This document shows positions 7,154 through 11,497 of a stretch of DNA of 11,497 nucleotides, one piece after another (the first letter of the stretch is position 1; every line of letters begins with the position of its first letter). Position numbers and translations under genes: made by a program. The stretch is from Sulfuricurvum sp. (GTDB taxonomy: Bacteria; Campylobacterota; Campylobacteria; Campylobacterales; Sulfurimonadaceae), in NCBI GenBank assembly GCA_022729835.1, contig DZBC01000041.1, forward strand, positions 1 to 11,497, read 5' to 3'. Below the pieces are notes generated by a model that did not search any database, had not been told where the DNA came from, and was given only the letters and a program-made list of their open reading frames with translations.

Positions 7154-7735
7154 ATGCGCTTTCTCGAAACGCTACGCGCCTTCGAGGGGCAAATTGAGCA
7201 TCTACCCTACCATCAAGCACGACTTGAGCGCACCCTTGCGTGCATCGGCGCAACCCCGGTACACGACCTCTCATCCCTACTCAATCCACCACCTCACGGC
7301 TTGTGGCGCTGTCGCGTCCTTTACGACGGCGATAGCGCCAAAGTCACCTACCACCCCTACACGCCCCAGCCGCCGCGCACCCTGCGTCTGGTTACAGACG
7401 AGATCATAGACTACAGTTTCAAATACGCCGATCGCGCGGCGCTAGAAATGCTTGACGCCCAAAGAGGCGATTGCGATTCAGTCTTGATCGTCCAAAACGG
7501 CTACATCACCGACACCCCAATCGCAAATGCGGCCTTTTTGCGTGAGGGACACTGGTACACCCCAGACACCCCTTTGTTGCGCGGTACTACCCGAGAGCGA
7601 CTCATCGACGAAGCGTTCTTACATGTAAGCCCTATCGCCGTCGATGATCTTGGCTCTTTTGAAGGCTTCGCCCTGCTCAACGTCATGCTGGGCTTTCACG
7701 TGCTGCAAGATGGTATAATGGCGATAAAAAGCTAA
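7154..7735 (+). CDS. Short class IV aminotransferase-like protein (PabC-like)
   Basis: A 193-residue fold-type IV PLP enzyme relative, closest in pattern to aminodeoxychorismate lyase (PabC, folate pathway) and branched-chain aminotransferases. Visible are YHQARLERTL near the N-terminus, a likely PLP lysine at Lys90 (SFKYADRAALEML), CDSVLIVQNGYITDTPIANAAFL, which matches the family's D-E-x-L-x-x-N-x-G-x-x-x-E segment with Thr for Glu, and TPLLRGTTRERLID. Family members usually have about 270-300 residues, so this is a compact form; it is not visibly truncated, as all core motifs are present in order. No ribosome binding site precedes the ATG. With 1 nt between it and the cysK stop, translation probably depends on cysK. 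PabC activity is plausible but unproven. It holds one TTACATGTAAG copy and a promoter for the next gene. Confidence 0.85.
   Translation: MRFLETLRAFEGQIEHLPYHQARLERTLACIGATPVHDLSSLLNPPPHGLWRCRVLYDGDSAKVTYHPYTPQPPRTLRLVTDEIIDYSFKYADRAALEMLDAQRGDCDSVLIVQNGYITDTPIANAAFLREGHWYTPDTPLLRGTTRERLIDEAFLHVSPIAVDDLGSFEGFALLNVMLGFHVLQDGIMAIKS
7619..7630 (+). repeat. TTACATGTAAG repeat, copy 5 (within the class IV aminotransferase gene)
   Basis: CTTACATGTAAGC overall (from 7618), read as Leu-His-Val-Ser in AFLHVSPIAVDD. This is the same reading phase as copy 1, but in a gene on the opposite strand. Confidence 0.85.
7711..7719 (+). promoter_or_regulatory. Candidate extended -10 promoter for the 154-residue protein
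   Basis: TGGTATAAT is an extended -10 (TGn-TATAAT) lying inside the last codons of the upstream aminotransferase gene, 26 nt before the next ATG. No -35 match is seen. It could give the downstream gene expression independent of cysK. Confidence 0.5.
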
Positions 7736-7745
7736 AGGTATTCGT

Positions 7746-8210
7746 ATGTTGATCGACGTCGTGAACAACGCAGGGTACGGCAATCTGATGCGCAAGCACA
7801 TTCAAGATCTCTTGATTTACCTCTTCGAAAATGAGCAAAATTTTGGGATTTTATGCAAGATCGACTATCTTCACTTCGAGCCTGAACTGCCCAAACATAT
7901 CAGCAGTGAATTTCGTCCCATGACCCTCTTCTTTTTGGCTGGCTACACGTTTGAGAGTGCCCGCATCGAACACGACGAACTGCTCTTTGAAGCAGGATTT
8001 GGGCCTGAAAATATCGGTAGCTTCGTGACCGTACCGCTACTTTCGATCATGCAGATCATCATTGATGAAACCCCGATCTTCATCAACCTCGCTCAGCCTA
8101 GATTGATCCGCTCAAGCATGCCGCTCAAAGAGAGCGAAGAGGGGATCAAAAACTCCATGCAGGCGCTACTTTCCAACCCCGAAAATCAGAAATTTTTCAA
8201 AAAAAAGTAG
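7746..8210 (+). CDS. Hypothetical protein, probably cytoplasmic
   Basis: A 154-residue protein I do not recognise. It has no signal peptide and no clear membrane helix, though residues about 56-66 and 96-115 are rather hydrophobic. The middle (FRPMTLFFLAGYTFESARIEHDE, about 56-78, then LLFEAGFGPENIGSF) looks like a conserved globular core with acidic patches, and the C-terminus is Lys-rich (KFFKKK). Coding is supported by AAAGG 7 nt before the ATG, uninterrupted codon structure and its snug placement between neighbours. It follows the cysK pair by 10 nt but may have its own promoter, and it converges with the lysR gene 22 nt downstream. No function can be assigned. Confidence 0.85.
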   Translation: MLIDVVNNAGYGNLMRKHIQDLLIYLFENEQNFGILCKIDYLHFEPELPKHISSEFRPMTLFFLAGYTFESARIEHDELLFEAGFGPENIGSFVTVPLLSIMQIIIDETPIFINLAQPRLIRSSMPLKESEEGIKNSMQALLSNPENQKFFKKK

Positions 8211-8215
8211 CTACC

Positions 8216-8234
8216 AAAGCCAACAAGCGGCTTT
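8216..8234. terminator. Weak hairpin between the convergent genes
   Basis: AAAGCC and GGCTTT form a 6-bp stem around a 7-nt loop in the 22-nt gap between the hypothetical gene and lysR, overlapping the lysR stop. For minus-strand transcripts an 8-T run occurs about 12 nt later, too far for a classical intrinsic terminator; the plus side has no T-run. It is a possible weak or protein-assisted terminator for lysR. Confidence 0.3.
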
Positions 8235-9129
8235 ATATGCGGATGGTGGAGAGAAAGTTCACGACATTATCGATGAAGGCGTCGTGTTTACGCTCTTTGG
8301 AGTAAGCAATATAGAGTTTGCGCGCCAAACGGTAATTTTTGATGCGGGCTTCAAACATGCGCCCATCTTCAACCTCATCGCTGATCACGTGGCGCGAAAT
8401 CACCGAGACCACAGGGCGACCTGTTTTGGGTGAGCGCATGATCGACTCCTTGATCGCCGTTGGAGAGGCAACGACACCGATAATATTAAAGCTCGAACAA
8501 TCAACACCCAGATCCTCAAACACTTCAGCCGTCAATTTGCGGGTATGCGAGCTCTCGTCACGGCAAATCCAGTCGAATTCATAAAAATCCTCAACCCGAA
8601 GTTGCTTGGGTAATACCTGATTGGAGAAGATTACGAGCTCATCTTCCACCCACTCGCGGTAGATGAAGCCCTCACGAAAAACTGGAGATTCGATCAAGGC
8701 GATATCAATCTTTTTCTCTTCGAGCTCGTCAATCACATTGACCGACACGTCCATCCGCACATAAACTTCATTGTTAATCGTCTCTTTGATTTTAGACAGA
8801 TACTTGGGAAGAATATAGTTGCCAATCGCGTAAGAGGCTCCGATCACAAAGGTGAACTCTTTGTTGATGATTTTGAGCAGCTCTTTTTCACTGCTGATAA
8901 TCGCCTTGTCGAGACGCATCGCGATACGGTGAAGGTCTTCACCCTCTTTGGTGAGTTTGATACCGTTTTTTTTGCGTTCGACGATTCGCGTATCGAGGTA
9001 GTCTTCGATAAACTTAATTTGCTGCGTCACCGCAGGCTGCGAAATGCCAAGCTTTGCGGAAGCCTTGGAGAAACTCTTCTCCTTGACGACCGTCAAAAAC
9101 GTTTGCAGTTTGGCAAAATCTCTGAGCAT
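8233..9129 (-). CDS. LysR-family transcriptional regulator
   Basis: The 298-residue length is typical of LysR regulators. The N-terminal winged helix-turn-helix is clear (residues about 1-65: FLTVVKEKSFSKASAKLGIS then QPAVTQQIKFIEDYLDTRIV, ending with the wing KKNGIKLTKEGE). A coiled linker helix (about 66-90) leads to a periplasmic-binding-like effector domain that begins FVIGASYAIGNYILPKYL and includes DIALIESPV and DELVIFSN. ATG start with a modest GGA about 8 nt upstream. The ligand and targets cannot be read from sequence. The nearby cysK hints at sulfur metabolism, but cysK is not divergent to it. The immediate divergent neighbour is the helicase, and the shared intergenic region holds an operator-like dyad over this gene's own -10 boxes, suggesting autoregulation. 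Confidence 0.94.
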   Translation of the reverse strand: MLRDFAKLQTFLTVVKEKSFSKASAKLGISQPAVTQQIKFIEDYLDTRIVERKKNGIKLTKEGEDLHRIAMRLDKAIISSEKELLKIINKEFTFVIGASYAIGNYILPKYLSKIKETINNEVYVRMDVSVNVIDELEEKKIDIALIESPVFREGFIYREWVEDELVIFSNQVLPKQLRVEDFYEFDWICRDESSHTRKLTAEVFEDLGVDCSSFNIIGVVASPTAIKESIMRSPKTGRPVVSVISRHVISDEVEDGRMFEARIKNYRLARKLYIAYSKERKHDAFIDNVVNFLSTIRI

Positions 9130-9161
9130 GTTTGGATTCCATAAGTAAAATTAATAGAGAA

Positions 9162-9180
9162 ATTATAACCGATCATTATA
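9162..9180 (-). promoter_or_regulatory. Candidate lysR promoter with overlapping LysR-type dyad
   Basis: Two minus-strand TATAAT boxes occur (attata at 9162-9167 and 9175-9180 on plus). Overlapping them is the dyad TATAA-N7-TTATA (9164-9180), which contains the T-N11-A arrangement (T9166, A9178) typical of LysR-type binding sites. Its place 35-51 bp before the lysR ATG suits negative autoregulation. AT-rich sequence makes chance matches easy. Confidence 0.45.
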
Positions 9181-9212
9181 TTTATTTCAAGTGGTCATTA
9201 TTAAAGTTAACC

Positions 9213-9252
9213 CAAAATGTGGTGTCGGCTGTTTCATTTTTGCCACATTTTG
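9213..9252. repeat. Perfect 10-bp inverted repeat upstream of the helicase gene
   Basis: CAAAATGTGG (9213-9222) and its exact reverse complement CCACATTTTG (9243-9252) are 20 nt apart, with centres 30 bp apart, about three helical turns. The right arm overlaps the candidate -35 of the helicase promoter. It could be a pair of operator half-sites or a hairpin. It is not an obvious terminator, since no gene ends here. Confidence 0.7.
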
Positions 9253-9280
9253 AAAACGACCGTCTGCAATGTGCTATAAT
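9250..9280 (+). promoter_or_regulatory. Candidate uvrD/pcrA promoter
   Basis: TTGAAA (9250-9255), a 19-bp spacer, and TATAAT (9275-9280) in the context TGCTATAATAGA, 26 nt before the ATG. The spacer is longer than ideal, so the -10 is the more certain part. The rest of the 177-bp region 9130-9306 is AT-rich and holds no gene I can support. Confidence 0.6.
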
Positions 9281-9306
9281 AGACTCAATCTACAACGCGG
9301 TGAAGC

Positions 9307-11355
9307 ATGCAAAATATACTCGAATCTCTTAATCCGCAGCAACGAGAAGCGGTAGAGCAGGTAGATGGGCCCATCCTCATCCTTGCTGGTGCCGGAAGCG
9401 GCAAAACTACCACCGTCACCTCTCGTCTGGCCTACTTGATTGATGAAGTGGGAATTCCACCCTCTCAGACTTTGACACTTACCTTTACCAATAAGGCTGC
9501 TAAAGAGATGCGTGAACGGGCTTTGGGAATGATTCAACACGCCAGTTATCCACCGCTACTGTGTACTTTTCACAAATTTGGCCTGCTCTTTTTGAAGTTT
9601 CACATCCATCTGCTCGGACGCCAAAATAACTTTGTCGTTATCGACAGTGATGACAAAAAGCGCATCGTGAAAAAGATCAACGCCGATCTGCCTACCGCCC
9701 TTATTGCCAGCGAAATTTCTCGCTACAAAAACTCACTTATGAGCCCCCAAGAGGCCTATGCACAGGCAGAACACAAAAATTACATACAAATTGCAAAGAT
9801 CTACGAAGAGTACCAAGCTTACCTTATTGAAAATAATCTCGTCGATTTTGATGATCTGCTCTCGCTGACCTATACTCTTCTTGATACCCATCCTGATCTG
9901 GCCGAACAGACCAGCAACAAATACCGCTACATCATGATCGACGAGTATCAAGATACCAACGAACTGCAACTGCGCCTACTACAAAAGCTCTGCCACACCC
10001 ATAACAACCTCTGCGTCGTCGGCGACGATGACCAGAGCATCTACGGCTGGAGGGGGGCGCATATCCGCAATATTTTGGAGTTCGATCAAGATTTTCCCGG
10101 CGTGCGTATGGTCAAGTTAGAGCATAACTACCGCTCCACCGAAGAGATTCTTAAAGTTGCCAATGCTCTGATAGAACACAACCGAGGTCGTCACGGAAAA
10201 ACCCTCATTGCCACCAAAGGTTCAGGCAAAGAGGTGATGACACTTAGCAGTGAAGATGAAAACGAAGAGGCCCGAAAAATCGCCGCGCAGATCAAAACCC
10301 TCATCACTTCAGGCATCTCTCCTAGCGATATCGCCGTACTTTACCGTATCAATGCCCTCTCACGCTCACTTGAAGAGGGGCTATCACGCGCAGGAATCGG
10401 CTATAAACTGGTCGGCGGGCTGCGCTTTTATGACCGCGCCGAAATCAAAGACCTCATCTGCTATCTACGTGTAATTACCAATGTACACGACAACTTTTCA
10501 CTCAAACGTATCATCAATAAACCCAAGCGCGGTCTGGGCAAAGCAACCATCGAAAAACTCGAGCTGCTCTCCATTGAAAAGGGTCGTTCGATGTTTGAAC
10601 TAATCGAAACGATGGAGCTTGAAGCGCTCGAAGAGATCGTCAAAAAGAAAAATGCCGCGACCCTCAAAAGCTTTGTTGAAGAGCTCAAAGCACTCCAGTC
10701 GCTCTCGCAAGAGCGCACCTATGATTTTATCGATGCACTCGAGGAGCGTTTTGAGCTGCGCAGCATCTACGAAGGCGTCCCTGACGCTTATGAGCGCATT
10801 AGCAATATCGACGAGTTTTATGGTCTTTTTCGAGATTTCATCATCCAAAATCCACAAGCAACCCTCGATGAATTCCTCAACGAACTCACCTTACAAAGCG
10901 AACAAGACGAAGTGGAGGGAGAGAGTATCTATATCATGAGCATCCACGCCGCTAAGGGGCTGGAATTTGGTCATCTCTTCACCATCGGCCTTGAAGAGGG
11001 TTTTTTACCCCTGATCGGGGATGGCAGCGACATCGAAGAGGAGCGCCGTCTGGGCTACGTCGCTTTTACCCGCGCCAAAGAGACACTCACCCTTTCACAC
11101 GTCAACAGCCGTTACTACAAAGGCCGCCGTACCGAACTGCAAAAAAGCCGTTTCTTCAACGAAGCAGGGTTGGCAGAAGGGTCGCTGCGTATTGAAAAAA
11201 ACACGGCCTACAAAAAAGGTGATCTGGTACGCCACAAAATCTTCGGCCCCGGCCGCGTCGTCGGTGTGAGCAAAGCTGGGCGCGAATTTATGCTCAGCAT
11301 CAATTTTGGCGGCTCCAAACGCGATATATTAGCCTCATTTGTGGAGAAGCTCTAA
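9307..11355 (+). CDS. ATP-dependent DNA helicase, UvrD/PcrA type (superfamily 1A)
   Basis: A 3'-5' DNA translocase/helicase for repair and replication-fork maintenance. The 682 residues hold all SF1A motifs: Walker A AGAGSGKT (27-34), TFTNKAAKEM (59-68), Walker B DEYQDT (212-217), GDDDQSIYGWRG (239-250), LEHNYRS (271-277), SIHAAKGLEF (545-554) and RRLGYVAFTRAKE (580-592). The last ~47 residues (KKGDLVRHKIFGPGRVVGV onward) form the Tudor-like C-terminal domain that in PcrA and UvrD contacts RNA polymerase. This favours UvrD/PcrA over Rep, and uvrD or pcrA would both be reasonable symbols. The length is slightly short for the family. The start ATG has only a weak GGTGA nearby. Its stop overlaps the convergent dxs stop. 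Confidence 0.96.
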   Translation: MQNILESLNPQQREAVEQVDGPILILAGAGSGKTTTVTSRLAYLIDEVGIPPSQTLTLTFTNKAAKEMRERALGMIQHASYPPLLCTFHKFGLLFLKFHIHLLGRQNNFVVIDSDDKKRIVKKINADLPTALIASEISRYKNSLMSPQEAYAQAEHKNYIQIAKIYEEYQAYLIENNLVDFDDLLSLTYTLLDTHPDLAEQTSNKYRYIMIDEYQDTNELQLRLLQKLCHTHNNLCVVGDDDQSIYGWRGAHIRNILEFDQDFPGVRMVKLEHNYRSTEEILKVANALIEHNRGRHGKTLIATKGSGKEVMTLSSEDENEEARKIAAQIKTLITSGISPSDIAVLYRINALSRSLEEGLSRAGIGYKLVGGLRFYDRAEIKDLICYLRVITNVHDNFSLKRIINKPKRGLGKATIEKLELLSIEKGRSMFELIETMELEALEEIVKKKNAATLKSFVEELKALQSLSQERTYDFIDALEERFELRSIYEGVPDAYERISNIDEFYGLFRDFIIQNPQATLDEFLNELTLQSEQDEVEGESIYIMSIHAAKGLEFGHLFTIGLEEGFLPLIGDGSDIEEERRLGYVAFTRAKETLTLSHVNSRYYKGRRTELQKSRFFNEAGLAEGSLRIEKNTAYKKGDLVRHKIFGPGRVVGVSKAGREFMLSINFGGSKRDILASFVEKL

Positions 11356-11497
11356 AGCATCTCCTCCTCGATACGACGGGCGAGCTGTTCTGGTAGAAGC
11401 CCCAACGACGCTTCGACCGTACGGGTATTTCCATGCTTGATAAAAGCGTCCTCGTACTCAAAACTGACAACGCGCACGTCATCAATCCGCGCTTCAC
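11352..11497 (-). CDS. dxs: 1-deoxy-D-xylulose-5-phosphate synthase, last 47 residues (5' part outside window)
   Basis: Thiamine-diphosphate enzyme of the MEP isoprenoid pathway, condensing pyruvate with glyceraldehyde 3-phosphate. Only the C-terminus is in the window: on the minus strand, VVSFEYEDAFIKHGNTRTVE followed by ASLGLLPEQLARRI, ending EEEML and TAG. This fits the C-terminal transketolase-like domain of Campylobacterota Dxs as I remember it (EYED, HG-T, VE, LGL). The frame is open to the window edge. The stop lies within the last codons of the helicase gene on the other strand (4-bp overlap). Confidence 0.85.
   Translation of the reverse strand, partial: EARIDDVRVVSFEYEDAFIKHGNTRTVEASLGLLPEQLARRIEEEML

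Noticed and set aside
669..7630. The five TTACATGTAAG copies as a CRISPR array or insertion-sequence ends
   Set aside because: Spacing is irregular (381-3361 bp), units are far too short, the copies sit in intact genes, and no target duplications or transposase are present.
8207..8214. GTAGCTAC palindrome over the stop of the hypothetical gene
   Set aside because: An 8-bp palindrome is easily expected by chance in 11.5 kb, and no second copy or function is apparent.
9132..9332. 66-residue open frame in the lysR-helicase intergenic region
   Set aside because: It starts with TTG without a ribosome binding site, overlaps the promoters and the helicase start, and has no recognisable sequence.

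Overview
The window looks like chromosomal DNA from a Campylobacterota (Epsilonproteobacteria) organism. The evidence is the gene block yajC-secD-secF-small membrane protein-leuS with lnt divergent upstream. From memory this resembles the Campylobacter jejuni neighbourhood; I could not check it. Protein signatures also fit, for example the Dxs C-terminus, the short class IV aminotransferase and the short Lnt. Base composition is near 50% G+C by eye, which is high for the group. No phage, insertion sequence, CRISPR array, tRNA or rRNA was seen, and no gene-free stretch exceeds about 180 bases.

Layout. 1-4838, minus strand: an apparent operon in transcription order yajC, secD, secF, a four-helix membrane protein of unknown function, and leuS, whose 3' end leaves the window. 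It combines the SecDF-YajC part of the protein-export machinery with leucyl-tRNA synthetase. 4839-4910: a very compact divergent promoter region. 4911-8210, plus strand: lnt (lipoprotein N-acylation), then cysK (cysteine synthesis) tightly coupled to a short PabC-like class IV aminotransferase, then a 154-residue protein I do not recognise, which has its own candidate promoter. 8233-9129, minus strand: a LysR-family regulator. 9130-9306: an AT-rich divergent control region with a perfect 10-bp inverted repeat. 9307-11355, plus strand: a UvrD/PcrA-type helicase, convergent with and overlapping by 4 bp the 3' end of dxs (11352-11497, minus).

The genes are mostly ordinary housekeeping genes. The most striking signal is not a gene. 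The 11-mer TTACATGTAAG, with the palindromic core TTACATGTAA, occurs five times in 11.5 kb, against about 0.005 expected for random sequence. Four copies lie inside coding sequence of three unrelated genes and one is intergenic. All five carry the 3' G on the same chromosomal strand, and four continue to TTACATGTAAGC, regardless of gene direction. This resembles a genome-wide iterated, strand-polar motif (uptake sequence, recombination or segregation signal, or methylation/binding site) and is the best candidate here for an undescribed system.

Promoters seen here share a G(C/G)TATMAT -10 box. The lnt promoter places the likely transcription start at or next to the ATG, suggesting a leaderless mRNA.
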